A DNA stretch of 64,000 bases, taken from positions 64,409,644 to 64,473,643 of the forward strand of contig CM036756.1 of assembly GCA_020796225.1 (NCBI GenBank). Reading direction: 5' to 3'. Position 1 is the stretch's first letter. Every line of letters starts with the position of its first letter. Of the stretch, positions 11,901 through 21,964 are shown in pieces. The notes under the pieces are model-generated. The model saw only the letters and a list, made by a program, of their open reading frames with translations, was not told where the DNA came from and ran no database searches. The translations under genes and the position numbers were made by a program. This DNA comes from Arion vulgaris. Taxonomy: Eukaryota; Mollusca; Gastropoda; Stylommatophora; Arionidae.

Positions 11901-12875
11901 AACCGTTTTCTGTTTCACATCCAGTGCTCTAACTACTAGGCCACATCAGTGGTCTAAAAAAAAAGCCCACATTAGAAATATAAATAAAATACATCAGTTA
12001 AAAAAAATTTCTAGTAAATAGTTGGTGGGCGTATATAGCTTAAGATGTAGTGAGCTCGGCCACAACCCAAGCGTAACTGGTTCAAACTCTATGGCAGGCA
12101 GTTTGGAAACAAGTTCGTGTCCATGGATTAAATAGACCTTACCGTTCAGAAAGCGATGACAAACTGCTGAACGTGTAAGTGGAGCCTAGAAAATCGACAA
12201 CTCGTTTACTGTGGTTGATGGCTAAGATATGCCACGATTCTCATTTTCAGTAATAGTTGAGGGGACTGCCTAGAGTAGTTGATAGTAGCTCAGCCTGCTA
12301 ACTGTGAGACACCTCATAGCTTGGGTTCGAACCTACTGTCCGGCATTTGTTCGAGTCCCTGGTCTTACTCAGGACGATAACGTGAGTACCTCTGAAGTCG
12401 GAGAAAATCTGCCTGTATGGCGAGGAATACTAATTACGAGTACATTGAGCACACGGCTGCCAGTGTAAAGTAATTTACAATGTGCACGCTGCTGCCATTG
12501 TAAGAAATTGGAAAAACGGATTTTCACGCAAAAATCAGTTTCAGAGATGAAACTTCGTCTGAGTTGAAAGCGGACGGAAGAAAAATTAAAAAAAAGTAAT
12601 AGTTGAGACATATTTCACTTTGTGTCAAATCTTTTGATTTATTTTAAGAATATATGATTTTCCTATTTAATTTCAGTATCAAAGAACTGGCTGCAGTTTT
12701 CAAACAATACGATGGTGATAAAAGCGGCTTCTTGGATAAGACTGAATTGACTAAAATTCTCGTCGATTGTGGCCACAATCTCAAACCAGCTGAGGTCGCT
12801 GAAATCTTAAAGAAAGCAGATCGAAGTGGTGATGGAAAAATTTCTTTTGATGAATTCGTTGTTGCTTTCACTTAA
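5761..12875 (+). CDS. CABP-1: four-EF-hand calcium-binding protein, 142 aa, three coding exons
   Basis: Spliced CDS joins 5761-5901, 9182-9270 and 12677-12875 (141+89+199 nt, stop TAA included). All introns are GT-AG; the phases are 0 and 2. The product begins MAGKKPAEIW and ends DEFVVAFT. EF-hand loops are at residues 18-29 (D-K-D-K-N-G..E), 89-100 (D-G-D-K-S-G..E) and 125-136 (D-R-S-G-D-G..E), all canonical. The second loop (54-66) has one extra residue and lacks the usual Gly. No signal peptide or membrane segment is seen, so it is a cytosolic Ca2+ buffer or sensor of the calmodulin superfamily, close to proteins annotated as 16 kDa calcium-binding protein. Its target is unknown. The paralogue CABP-2 lies convergently at 26-37 kb. 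The introns hold minisatellites, SINEs and a MITE. The start is fixed by the paralogue, which has ATG and splice sites at the same places. No AATAAA is visible shortly after the stop. Confidence 0.9.
5955..6201 (-). mobile_element. SINE-E copy
   Basis: Reverse copy of the family with GTAGCTTAAGCGGTAGTGAG near the head and GGCACCACTTAT..GTTCAGTAGTTTG in the body. Lies in CABP-1 intron 1. Confidence 0.6.
6234..6640 (-). mobile_element. LINE-alpha C-terminal fragment
   Basis: The minus frame has TTCEMRCLRKVTNNTRKDR and RMKWFGHLIRMHP, then ARGRPRKRW, the post-RT region of LINE-alpha. It is open for 126 codons but starts mid-protein, so it is a truncated, nonfunctional insert in CABP-1 intron 1. 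Confidence 0.7.
6832..7225. repeat. 14-bp minisatellite with higher-order units
   Basis: The unit is CCCTAGCCATCACG. From about 6975 it alternates with a longer unit containing GTGATGCTAGTCATCACG, so a higher-order repeat replaced the simple one. In CABP-1 intron 1. Confidence 0.85.
7556..7692 (+). mobile_element. SINE-K copy
   Basis: About 137 bp, shared in reverse at 40279-40416. Key strings are TAGGGATTAAAGCCTC and GGTTATATCAGAGCGTGTAG. No tRNA head was recognised, so the class is uncertain. Confidence 0.45.
7896..8051. mobile_element. hAT-N1 MITE
   Basis: Ends CAGGGGCGGTTCGT and ACGAACCGCCACTG. Flanks are GTAAGATC and GTAAAATC, a target duplication with one change. In CABP-1 intron 1. 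Confidence 0.75.
8152..8365 (+). mobile_element. LINE-beta 3'-end fragment
   Basis: Reads like ..IMEGGILAKRRGRPWRRW..DDVTDDLSMTA.. with stops, ending near GGACAAGCTATTGAATTGGATGATGA. It matches copies at 13003, 18215 and 52880. Confidence 0.6.
8524..8864 (+). mobile_element. SINE-B copy with long (GAA)n tail
   Basis: Head CGCCCATGTGGTGCCGGGGC, core CATGTCGTAAGAGGCGAATG, then CTACTTGTAGGCGCATAACT, ending in (GAA)n at 8836-8864. In CABP-1 intron 1. Confidence 0.75.
8887..9165. repeat. 35-bp minisatellite, about 8 units
   Basis: AGTCTATATTTTATGCAGTG recurs every 35 bp. The array ends only about 15 bp before the acceptor of CABP-1 exon 2. Confidence 0.85.
9182..9270 (+). CDS. CABP-1 second coding exon (EF-hand 2)
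   Basis: This is an 89-nt exon between acceptor TACTTTATCAG (ending 9181) and donor GTAAGT at 9271. It encodes residues 48-76 plus two bases of codon 77. It contains FFDGPKGDQKITKDEF, an atypical EF loop of 13 positions from D54 to E66. The paralogous exon has exactly the same length and phase. Confidence 0.87.
9336..9795 (-). mobile_element. SINE-D copy (tRNA-like head, AATC-type tail)
   Basis: Reverse copy. The right end ACAGAGACCCC is the tRNA-like head, the body contains GAGATCGCGTTCCTAGTC, and the left end is (TTGA)n tail. It is shared with 49632-50093, 15622 and 31696. In CABP-1 intron 2. Confidence 0.65.
10029..10195. mobile_element. hAT-N1 MITE with perfect 8-bp duplication
   Basis: 167 bp. 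Ends CAGTGGCGGCTTGT and ACGAGCCGCCACTG. The flanks CCTGACTG at 10021-10028 and 10196-10203 are identical. In CABP-1 intron 2. Confidence 0.88.
10614..10862 (+). mobile_element. SINE-A copy
   Basis: Starts GCCCGAGTGGTTACCAGGGC, core GCATGTCGTAAGAGACGACT, ending in ACAAAGAAGAAG. It is bracketed by 61-bp direct repeats (10553-10613 and 10863-10923) with several mismatches, far longer than a normal retrotransposon target duplication. Confidence 0.7.
11095..11393. repeat. 21-bp minisatellite, about 14 units
   Basis: The unit is GTTAGGTTACTCAAGAAAACT, with two 24-bp variants (extra GTT) at the left. Because 21 is a multiple of 3, it keeps frames open on both strands, giving KTVRLLK heptads. In CABP-1 intron 2; no sign of real coding. 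Confidence 0.88.
11398..11523. mobile_element. hAT-N2 right-end fragment
   Basis: Matches the right part of the hAT-N2 family: TTATTCAATCGCAAAATCATG, CTTCTGAACCCAC, then CGCCCACTTTGGGAAACCCTG. No left end is seen. Confidence 0.5.
11540..11764 (-). mobile_element. SINE-C copy (degenerate)
   Basis: Reverse copy with CCATATGGCTCGGTCCCTAT and CTCTGGAAAAAATGCACT. The tRNA-like head at the right is decayed. Confidence 0.65.
12026..12250 (+). mobile_element. SINE-E copy
   Basis: Contains ACCGTTCAGAAAGCGATGAC and AACGTGTAAGTGGAGCCTAG, shared with 22750 and 38509. In CABP-1 intron 2. Confidence 0.6.
12677..12875 (+). CDS. CABP-1 third coding exon (EF-hands 3 and 4, stop)
   Basis: Acceptor CCTATTTAATTTCAG ends at 12676. 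The first base completes codon 77 (Phe), then 65 codons run to T142 and TAA at 12873-12875. It holds EF loops 89-100 and 125-136, both with all six ligand positions filled as expected. The 3' UTR is AT-rich and runs into a reverse LINE-beta fragment at about 13003. No canonical poly(A) signal is seen. Confidence 0.9.
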
Positions 12876-13002
12876 ATTTGAGAAATCACTTTGAAAAAGT
12901 AGTACTATATATTTTTTTATATTCCTTTTATTTGGATATTTGCTTTTAAACTATCTATTGCAGTAAATTTATATTTTTCTGTGACCAAGCTAAATTAGTA
13001 GA

Positions 13003-13360
13003 TCATCATCAAATAGCTTGTCCTGAGCAGAACTTTGCCACCCCAACAATCCTCCGGAATCTCTCTCTCATAGGCTAGATGTCCTACCTCTGCAGCCATC
13101 ATGTTCAAACCATCAGTTAATTCTGAATCCATCTTCTCTGTAGTCTTTCTCTTCTTCTCTTTACCGATATGCCTCCTTCCATGATGGTCTTCTCCAGCCC
13201 TTCATGTCTTTTTATGTCCAAAATATCGCAGTTTTCTATTTCTTATTTGCAGCATCAGCCAGCTTTCTTTGATTTTGAGTTCTTTCTGGATATATCTATT
13301 TTGTTTCTTCTCTGTCCATGGTATACGGAGGACTCTTCTGTAACACTTATATTCAAAAGA
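13003..13360 (-). mobile_element. LINE-beta 3' fragment downstream of CABP-1
   Basis: Reverse copy of the region read in LINE-beta as Y..YKCYRRVLRI...KRH.GLEKTIMEGG.. It starts about 130 bp after the CABP-1 stop and may supply part of its 3' UTR. Confidence 0.65.
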
Positions 13361-13689
13361 GCAATTTGTAGATACCTTAAAGTAACTATGGACAGATAAC
13401 TATTGATATTATTCTATCAGTTTCTCTGTATGCAGACATCTACAACGGAAGATGGATCAGCAAGGCTATAGAACAGGAGTATTTAACCTTTCTTAACCGC
13501 ATAGAACACTTTCAAGACCGAACGTAATTTATCTGACTCCTTTTACTATTTCAGAGGATTCATTTAGTGAGACATTATTAACTGGTTCAATACGTAATTA
13601 TTTTAGCCCCTGGATGGAATTATGTCGGTTTTTTAAAACAAATTGCAGACACATATCTTAACTGATATGAAATAGTAACACTTAAAATG

Positions 13690-14405
13690 TACAAGCATGA
13701 CGCAAAAAAAACAATTAGAAATTTGTGATAAAATTGTGAAAAACATGAAAATTAACACCTCCAAAACAGAAGTCATGACAATAAGTAGGTCAACAGGTCA
13801 ACTAAATATACACGTGAATAATGTCAAAATACAACAGACTCCAGAATTCAAATATCTCGGGAGTATATTCACAACAGATGGAAAGATGGACAGAGAAATC
13901 GAGACTAGATGCCAGAAGGCAAATGCAGTGACATACCAACTGTCACCACTATTAAAACATCCAAGCATTAACATGGCAGTCAAACGACAACTGATAAACT
14001 GCATATTTATTCCAACTCTCTGCTATCAGTGCCAAACATGGCCCCTGACTAAGACACTAGAAAGAAAGATTACAACATGTGAAATGAGATGTCTACGAAA
14101 AGCTGTCAACGTTACCAGGAGAGATAGAGTGAGAAACGAGAATATCAGAAGCATCGTTGGTACTATACCATGCATACAGTACATCGAGAAGCAAAGAATC
14201 AAGTGGTTCGGCCATCTAATGAGAATGGAACCACATTTACTACCATCACGTGCCTATAATAATCGACGCTCAGGGCGCAGAGCACGAGGCAGGCCAAGAA
14301 CACGATGGGTAGATAACATCTCAGCATGGACTGACAACGTCAAGTGCAACACATCTGGCACAAGATAGAAAACTAACTCTCCCACGACGCTTCATGGCAA
14401 ATGTG
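13690..14405 (+). mobile_element. LINE-alpha post-RT region, best copy
   Basis: A 223-codon frame starts in the thumb region (INTSKTEVMTI, then EFKYLGSIFTTDGKMDREIE). It continues to TTCEMRCLRKAVNVTRRDR, KQRIKWFGHLMRM and RARGRPRTRW. This is the typical C-terminal third of a non-LTR retrotransposon ORF2. The RT catalytic palm and endonuclease are missing, so it is a 5'-truncated copy. Confidence 0.8.
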
Positions 14406-14875
14406 GTTAAGATAAGATAAGACGCAAAAAAACCAATAATAAATTTGTGATAAAATTGTGATATCATTTTTTTAATAAAACAAATTCACATAAGATAATT
14501 TTGTTTAAAAACAAAAACTGTTCAACATTTTTTTTCGAAACTTTCAAACATGGGAAGATATAATTAAATCTATATTGATATATATATAGAGTGATTTCAA
14601 TTTAATTTATAGCTGCTCCTGATCTATCAGTGATTAATGAAGTTTCTCAAGTAAATATCAATGCTTATATTATTTGTGTATCTGCCTCTGTAGGTAGTTT
14701 ATATGCATATTGCTACAATTGAGCTATTATATTCTTGCTCTGACTATTAAACATTATTACACAAATACATCTTGAGATATTGTTATTGTGTGGGGGCATC
14801 ATATCTAGGTAATCATTATGTTGATTACCACCAGTATGAGCTGAAGTGTGAACAGTATGTAAATATATGTTATTA

Positions 14876-15060
14876 TGCAATGGACCGAAGTGATATTCTT
14901 AACGCTCTGAGAGAGTCTTTTCGAACAGAAGAGACCAACATACTCAGAGTTTCGAGTACCACACGCTGACAAGATTGAGAGATATGTATGTCAATATTGG
15001 TACAGCCCGTAAAGAACGGCATACCAAATATGCAAAGAGGCTGATTAATCAACATCGAAC
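14876..15060 (+). mobile_element. LINE C-terminal fragment
   Basis: Reads ..ILNALRESFRTEETNILRV.. then, after a frameshift, TARKERHTKYAKRLINQHRT and ACWIC. This layout resembles ORF2 tails of RNase H-bearing LINEs. It leads straight into the 94-bp tandem array. Confidence 0.45.
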
Positions 15061-15540
15061 TGGCGTGTTGGGCTGCTGGATTTGTTGAGGTGAAGATCGG
15101 AGCACCTATGGACGTGTCCGGAGTGCTATGATGATAGTCCTCCATTAACTGATAACTGGGTGTTGGGCTGCTGGATTTGTTGAAGTGGAGATCGGGGCAC
15201 CTATGAACATGTCCGGAGTGCTATGATGATAGTCCTCCATTAACTGATAACTGGCGTGTTGGCTGCTGGATTTGTTGAGGCGGAGATCGGAGCACCTATG
15301 GACATGTCCGGAGTGCAATGATGATAGTCCTCGATTATGATAACTGGTGTTGGGCTGCTGCTGGATTTGTTGAGGTGGAGATCGGAGCACCTATGGACGT
15401 GTCCGGAGTGCTATGGTGATAGTCCTCCATTAACTGATAACTGGTGTGTTGGGCTGCTGGATTTGTTGAGGTGGAGATCGGGGCACCTATGGACATGTCC
15501 GAAGTGCTATGATGATATTCCTCTGATAACGGATGTTATT
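15055..15540. repeat. 94-bp tandem array derived from a LINE tail, 5 units
   Basis: TTGGGCTGCTGGATTTGTTG recurs at about 15064, 15159, 15253, 15345 and 15445. In the + frame each unit encodes EHLWTCPECYDD, close to EHLWVCPECND in the LINE-delta tail at 27.8 kb. The array is an amplified LINE end. Confidence 0.75.
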
Positions 15541-15621
15541 TAGATTTCAGTGAAATATTTCACTGTATGTTTGTTGTTAGTTGTTGGTTATTGCTTCATT
15601 AATTAGCTAGACATCAGATCA

Positions 15622-15905
15622 TCCTCGTTAGGTGCCTGCCCCTCGTGTCAAAGGTACCAGGTTAGCTTCCTCATGGAACCATCCGGGTATTTTTCCAGAG
15701 ATCGCTGGTATCAGTGTAGGTGAGATCGAATTCATAGTCCTATCGCAGACTGTCGATAAAAGCTAGGTCCCTTGTTCAAGTTGAGAACATAAAAAGAACC
15801 CTTGGCAATTCAAAATCGAGAAAAGCAGGCTGGAAAGTCCCTGCTCGGGCAAAATTTATTAGAAAAAGATTTAAAATATACCTCCTACAAAATAACTTCA
15901 CACTT
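15622..15905 (+). mobile_element. SINE-D copy
   Basis: Head-proximal TGCCCCTCGTGTCAAAGGTA, body GTAGGTGAGATCGAATTC, CAGGCTGGAAAGTCCCTGCT. Tail degenerate. Confidence 0.6.
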
Positions 15906-16092
15906 TGGGACCTTTAAGATTATACCAGCGGGTCTAACCCCTCACAATTGAAGAAAAGTTACTTACAAATGTTGTTGGAAGGAAATTCAACACGTGTGTA
16001 CACACATACGCATACCCACACAAACTGTCTCTCTCACACATATTCAATAATAATAACATTCAATGAAGAAAGACGGCCAATTATATATATAT

Positions 16093-16346
16093 TGTTCTTC
16101 TTCGAAAGCTCCATATCTATCACTTTTATCCCATCTTTGTGATTTGTGTGTGAGCTTAAGAGTGATTGTACGTTGTGCCAGTTATGCACCTACAAGTAGG
16201 CAAGCACATCCGATTTCTGCGACGCATTTTATTTACTAGGTAGCTTCCTAAGTGGCTACCTCAGTCGCCTCTTACAACAAGACGCCTTGTAGGTTGTAGT
16301 GTTACTATTCTTTGCTCCCCTTGCGAGCCCCGACAAAACACGGGCG
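16093..16346 (-). mobile_element. SINE-B copy, then a 36-bp duplication
   Basis: Reverse copy from TTCTTCTTCGAAAGCTCC to ACACGGGCG. Just right of it the 36-bp segment TTATATTTTTACAGAATATA... is present twice, to about 16411. Confidence 0.65.
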
Positions 16347-16459
16347 TTATATTTTTACAGAATATATTAAAACACGAGCGTTATATTTTTACAGAATATA
16401 TTAAAACACGAGACAGAAAAATCAGAAATAACATTTCTAATAAAATGAATGATATAAAG

Positions 16460-16561
16460 TATAGATTCCCAAACTTTTTTCGGTCCACCGCCCACTTTTC
16501 ACGACATAAACTTTGTAAAGCCCCCACCCTATTATAACAGTTTGCCAACGCCCCCTCTCTC

Positions 16562-16611
<50 letters not shown>

Positions 16612-17378
16612 TTAAAACTAAATTACGAATTTTCAATTCAAATGTTGTATCAATCCTAACATATGCCAGCGAGAGTTGAAAAATGACTAAAGATATAGAA
16701 AGCAAGTTGAATGCATTTGAAAATAGATGTCTGCGAAAAATAATGAATATAAAATGGACCGAATTCAGGAGAAGTGATGAAATCAGAGACATGTCTGGTC
16801 AACCACTAGTGACAACTGTTATAAGAAAGAGAAGATGGAGATATGTTGGGCACACCTTGAGGAGAAATGATCAACGAATATCAAAGCAGGCATTGAAGTG
16901 GGATGCAAGGGGTTCAAGAAAGAGAGATCGACATAAGGAGGCCCTGAGGCGAACTTTGCTGAGAGAGGCAGGAAATATCGGTCTCAGTTCCATGGAGGAG
17001 ATTGAGCGAGTTGCCCAGGATAGAGCGGTATGGAGAAATTACTTGCAGGCCCTATGTAACGTATAACGGTACGAGAGGAATTATTATTATTATTATATAT
17101 ATATGCTCTATTTTCACTGACATAGAAAATTGATATATATTTCTGTCATACGTGGTCAATTTTAAAATGATTATATACATGAAATAGAAAATTGATGCAA
17201 AAATGGATCGTGTAAGATGGGCATAAGATGAATTAAATGAAGAATTCAAATTTTAAATGATTATTCAAAAGAAAAATCAAGAAAAAACTCCCCCCAAATC
17301 CTTCTGAACCCACCATCGCATCTCTGGAAGGCTTCATCTCCCATAGGGTGGCGGTACCGCCCACTTTGGGAAACGCTG
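16460..17378. mobile_element. hAT-N2 element carrying a LINE-gamma insert
   Basis: Ends TATAGATTCCCAAACTT and CACTTTGGGAAACGCTG. The 8-bp flanks ATATAAAG and ATAAAAAG match at 7/8. The 919-bp length against 379 bp in the short sibling is explained by a LINE-gamma copy and (TC)n(TA)n inside. Confidence 0.65.
16609..17085 (+). mobile_element. LINE-gamma C-terminal fragment with (ATT)n tail
   Basis: The 127-codon frame includes FENRCLRKIMNIKWTEFRRS, RRWRYVGHTLRRND and SSMEEIERVAQDRAVWRN, typical of a non-LTR ORF2 end. Stop just before a (TTA)n tail. Other copies are at 19118, 31179, 39826 and 61460. Confidence 0.75.
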
Positions 17379-17580
17379 ATAAAAAGCTTTATTTAATCAA
17401 TTAGCAAACGTGTAGCAAGGCACATGCATTGATTCGTTTGAAATGCAGCAGGCACATGAACTTAAACGATTAAACAAACAAACAAATCAATTGTTACATG
17501 TAACACTAAATGTACCATTAGTAGCATTTCAAATATAAACTAACCCACAGTTTGTTTTTCTATGAAAGAACAATTAAAAC

Positions 17581-17743
17581 CAGGGCGGCTCGTCATTAAG
17601 GGCCAGTGGGGCCCGGCCCCACCAATAATCGAAAGGGGAATAACTTCCCCGAATAGACAAATAATAGTAAATACTTCAAAACCATGATTTTTCCGAAAAT
17701 GTGTGCCTGGCCCCACCAAGAAAAATGACCACTAGCTCCACTG
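17581..17743. mobile_element. hAT-N1 MITE with perfect 8-bp duplication
   Basis: Ends CAGGGCGGCTCGTCATTAAG and TAGCTCCACTG. Flanks ATTAAAAC at 17573-17580 and 17744-17751 are identical. Confidence 0.85.
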
Positions 17744-18021
17744 ATTAAAACTATGTTGTAGCAAATGGTAAACAGGCTTTCTAAAATCAGCCAGAAGTGC
17801 CAAATCAGGCGTCATGGCTAACGCCCGAATTCACAGCGGCTAACGCAGAAGAAGAAGTATATGAGCTTATCTGAACCAGGTTGATGTTGAGATGCCATAT
17901 GAATGATTAGAAATGCTATGTGCAAACGACGTTACGCGGAAGTAATACATTTTTGTTGCAATGAGAGTTTAAAGGGTACGGTTTAATTAATGAGTATAAT
18001 GCGTTGGTTAATGATTAATCA

Positions 18022-18185
18022 CAGTGGCAGCTCGTAATCCTTTTTGTTGGTGGGGCCAGATACACATTTTCAGAAAAATCATGGTTTTGGGTTAAGTTAT
18101 ATTTTAACTTATTAATAATAAATACACGTTACACATTATTTTTTGAGGGACGGCCCCACGGGCCCTTAATGACGAGCCGCCACTG
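18022..18185. mobile_element. hAT-N1 MITE with perfect 8-bp duplication
   Basis: Ends CAGTGGCAGCTCGTAATC and ACGAGCCGCCACTG. Flanks ATTAATCA at 18014-18021 and 18186-18193 are identical. Opposite orientation to the copy 280 bp to the left. Confidence 0.87.
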
Positions 18186-18214
18186 ATTAATCACAAAAGG
18201 GGATTGAGAAATTA

Positions 18215-18912
18215 TTAATCGAAGTGTAAGATAAAAGCGAAAAATAAAATCTATATGGGGCAGAAACAAAAATAATGACAACGGATAAAATAAACATGAC
18301 AAACGATATTTTTATCAATGGAGAGAAAGTAGAAAATGTGAACAGTTTTGAATATTTTAGTTCACTGCTAACAACAGATGGAAATGGGATGAAGGAAATT
18401 AAAAGAAGAACAAACATGGCTTACAAAAAATTAAACAACTAAAACAGTATGGAGCGGAACTGATAGGAAAACAAAGATCAGAATACTAAGAGCATGCATA
18501 TTCCCAGTGGCAACGTATGGGTGTGAAGCATGGACATTTAATAAAGCAGTGGAAAAACATATATGTGCTTTCGAATATAAGTGTTACAGAAGAGTCCTTC
18601 GTATATCATAGACAGAGAAGATAACAATTAGATCAAAGAAAACTGGCTAATGCTACAAATAAGAAAGAGAAAATTGAGATATTTTGGACATATAAAAAGA
18701 CACGAATGAATGAAGAAGACCATCATGGAAGGAGGCATAACGGCAAAGAGAAGAAGAGGAAGACCACGGAGAAGATGGATTTAGGATGTAACTGATGGTT
18801 TGAACATGACGGCTGCAGAGACGGGACATCTGGCCTTATGAGGGAGAGAAATGTCAAGGACTGTTGGGGTGGCAAAGTTCTGATCAGGACAAGCTATTTG
18901 ATGATGATGATT
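18215..18912 (+). mobile_element. LINE-beta 3' region, longest copy
   Basis: Contains EKVENVNSFEYFSSLLTTDG and, in another frame, RACIFPVATYGCEAWTF and AFEYKCYRRVLRIS, then GRPRRRWI. Frameshifts and stops break it. It ends with GACAAGCTATTTGATGATGA, the usual 3' end of this family. Confidence 0.7.
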
Positions 18913-19117
18913 AATCGGTGGTCAGCTCCATCACCCATACTATAATTTTGAACAGTAAGTTGCAATCTTTATTTAGTGATTTTGTCCTAAGTTACTAATG
19001 TTACCATTCGTTGCTGTGTGTTTAGTTTGCTGTTTGATATCTGCAGTGTATTCATCTTAATCTGTATCTGTGCATCTCGTATGTATTAATCTTCTTTATG
19101 CTTTGCAACTTTAATAA

Positions 19118-19590
19118 TAATAAGTCCTCTCGTACCGTTATACGTTACATAGGGTCTGCAAGCAATTTCTCCATACCACTCTATCCTGGGCAACTCGCTC
19201 AATCTCATCCATGGAACTGAAACCGATATTTCTTACCTCTCTCAGCAAAATTCGTTTCAGGGTCTCCTTAGGTCGTCCTCTCTTTCTTGAATCATTTGCA
19301 TTCCATTTCAACGCCTGCTTTGATTTTCGTTGATTATTTCCTCTCTGGGTGTTTCCAACATTTTTCTCTTTCTTATCAACAGTTATCATTGTGGTTGACC
19401 AGACATTTCTCTGATTTCATCACTTCTCCTGAATTCGTTCCATTTTATTTCATTATTTTTCGCAGAATCTATTTTCAAATGCATTCAACTTGCTTTCTAT
19501 ATCTTTAGTCATTTTCCAACTCTCGCTGGCATATGTTAGAACTGATACAACATTTGAATTGAAAATTCGGTATTTAGTTTTAATTCTATA
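19118..19590 (-). mobile_element. LINE-gamma C-terminal fragment
   Basis: The minus frame has KQALKWNANDSRKRGRPKET and SSMDEIERVAQDRVVWRN. The same family as 16609-17085, with the tail (TTA)n at left. Confidence 0.7.
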
Positions 19591-20019
19591 TAACTTTTCA
19601 ACTATTCCATCTATTATTGTATGATTTTTGATAACTGATTGTTCTCCCCACTCACTTGATATTCACACAAATTGAAATTCATTAGATAACTCTTGCTTGT
19701 TTAGGATGCATATGTACATTGTTTTATTGCATCCCTTTGCACCAATACATTTTAACGTTGATTAAAACAACTCACCTCCCGATAACCTGGTGGTGTGGCA
19801 AGCGAGATCTTGCTGCACACACACACACAAACACACGCACGTACGTATGTATGTATATGTAGGTAGTATGTTGCCTTTTTCGTCTTTACAGACCGTCAAT
19901 TGGCAAGTGTTTTACTGTGACAACTGACTTTTCACCTTTCTCTCTTGTCTTGTCTTTCAGCTCATACATAAGTCTCTTCTCAAAAGATGCTGTGCCTTGC
20001 GCAATATATCTATAAACCA

Positions 20020-20115
20020 TCAACGCAGGGTGAACTGGCTAGAGACAGAGTGAATTTCAGATGCGCTGCCAAGAGAGCAACGTCCTATAAATGATACGCA
20101 CCTTGATGATGATAT
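20020..20115 (+). mobile_element. Short LINE 3'-end fragment with (GAT)n tail
   Basis: Encodes GELARDRVNF.. and ends ACGCACCTTGATGATGAT. The same segment was inserted, reversed, at 22407-22517. Confidence 0.5.
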
Positions 20116-20539
20116 ATATATGTATATATATATATATGTGTGTGTGTGTGTGCGTGCGTGCGTGGTGGTGGTGGGTGGGTGGGTGGGTGGGGTAGATACA
20201 TACCTCAATCAACTATTGATTGTCAAAATGTTTACAATATTGTTTTGTAAACATTATTCAGCAACACGTATTTCCCACTCTTCTCATGATGATGTTGAAA
20301 AGTAATTTGGTTCGTGATTCGTCATACTGATTGTACGATGTTCTTCGAATCTTCACATTCGATCGTTCCTGCTTTCGTTTGCAATGCAATGGACTGAATT
20401 AAATCTGTGGGTATGCATCGGGTGTTGGAGATGTCATTCAGGGCCGTGAGGTATATCTTCTCAGTATGATGCAAGTCTTCGAAATGCTGCCCTTAAATGC
20501 TTTTTCTTTAAAAAAACCTTCAATTGTGTTTTGATTTCG

Positions 20540-20780
20540 CTGTTTATGTCGTCTCCTTTACGGTACCGCCTGATGCAGCCGTCTCTCTGTATCATAGCAC
20601 TGTACGGTCCTGATGTCGTTAAATATTATTTTTGTTAACACATTTATATACAATTCCACTGTTACTTCTATTTCTTCTGTTGTTATATTTTCTGAACCTG
20701 GTGCTTTATATTTTTTTATGTGTTTTATTGCATTGATCACTTCTGATGGTGATTCATGGTTGTACTCGATGCTTAATTAT
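20540..20780 (-). mobile_element. LINE RT N-terminal fragment
   Basis: The minus frame has AIKHIKKYKAPGSENITTEE, matching the KxxKAPGxDxIxxE motif at the start of non-LTR reverse transcriptases. Only about 60 codons remain. Confidence 0.6.
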
Positions 20781-21444
20781 CGTCTCTTATCGCTGTGTTG
20801 TCACGTAAAGATGGAGCGACGGCACCAATAACAGCCTTAATTAAAATGAATAACAGATACAAAGTACCTTAGAACAAGCACATACAAGTTCTCTAATCCC
20901 CCCCCATTCCCACCACTTCCACACATAAGTAAATGGTGGAAGAGAGGAAGGAGAAGAGGAAGAAGCAGAAGATCACTGTGTAAGTCATTAATTAATGCAT
21001 TCTATTAATCTCTTCATTTTCTTGTCTATTTCACAACACGAGTCACGTAACATAATTACTAGTCTGCGTCACCATGAGATGAGTGAGAAGTAAAAAAAGA
21101 CAAGAAAATTAATGAAGAATATTGAGGCTTCGTTGAACTCATGGGAACCAACAGCACAATGTACATAATAAGAACAGTAATGAAAAGATCGATAGAATTG
21201 AAGTTGGACTTATATCTATGCTTCACAAACTGCTTGAAAGATTTTGATAAAATGAAACATGGAGAGATAATTCCAGATGTTAGAAAGCTTGTATATTGAT
21301 GGGAAAGAACTTCTACTGATCAAAACTAAGTACTGGCAACAAAGTGCAGGTATAATACTGAAGAATCAAAGTGGAATCTATCAGGAGATACGATTGGGAG
21401 TGAGACATGGATGCGTACTCTCACCGGACGTATTGAATCTATAC

Positions 21445-21964
21445 CGCCCGAGTGGTTACCAGGGACAAATTTGCGGTGTAAAGAATAGAATCTCTGTTAC
21501 CTGCCACGAATGTCGTAAGAGGCGGCAAATCAGGTTTGGCTGAAATCGGATGCATGTGTCCGCCAGTGAATGCTAACCCGAAACAAATGCTTGCCGAAAA
21601 TGGATGCACCAGGCCGTAAGGCGCATAACATGGTGCAACGCCCCTCACAATAAGGAATGGGATAACGGATTCTTTGGTCGCCAATCTGCCTCGGAGATAT
21701 AGCCACGCAGTAAGAACGTCAGATCTACCATCACGAGGGTGGCCAAAACTTACTGCAGGAAGAGGTCGGCACAAACGGGGAAGCAGAAATCATAGGAATT
21801 ATATCCTACAGAACTGCCCCCAGTATGCAGACTTGAGAAAAAGAGGTGACCCACTTACACTAGCGTCCAAGACAATCTGTATGGCGTGGCTGATAATCTG
21901 AGGCAGACGGCTGCCTTTATTATAAAATCCGAAATCCCAATCTAGTGAGAAAGCAGAAGAAGAG
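21445..21964 (+). mobile_element. Composite SINE-A/LINE-zeta retrotransposed unit, 520 bp
   Basis: The left end is a SINE-A head (CGCCCGAGTGGTTACCAGGG, core ATGTCGTAAGAGGCG). The right end is a LINE-zeta tail, reading HILQNCPQYADLR then ending CCGAAATCCCAATCTAGTG plus AGAAGAAGAG. One duplication, GAATCTATAC at 21435-21444 and 21965-21974, brackets the whole. It therefore moved as one unit and split the RT frame of LINE-theta. Confidence 0.75.

Noticed and set aside
13697..14368. A host gene of 223 codons
   Set aside because: The frame matches the post-RT region of LINE-alpha, with sister copies at 6.2, 43.6 and 45.2 kb.
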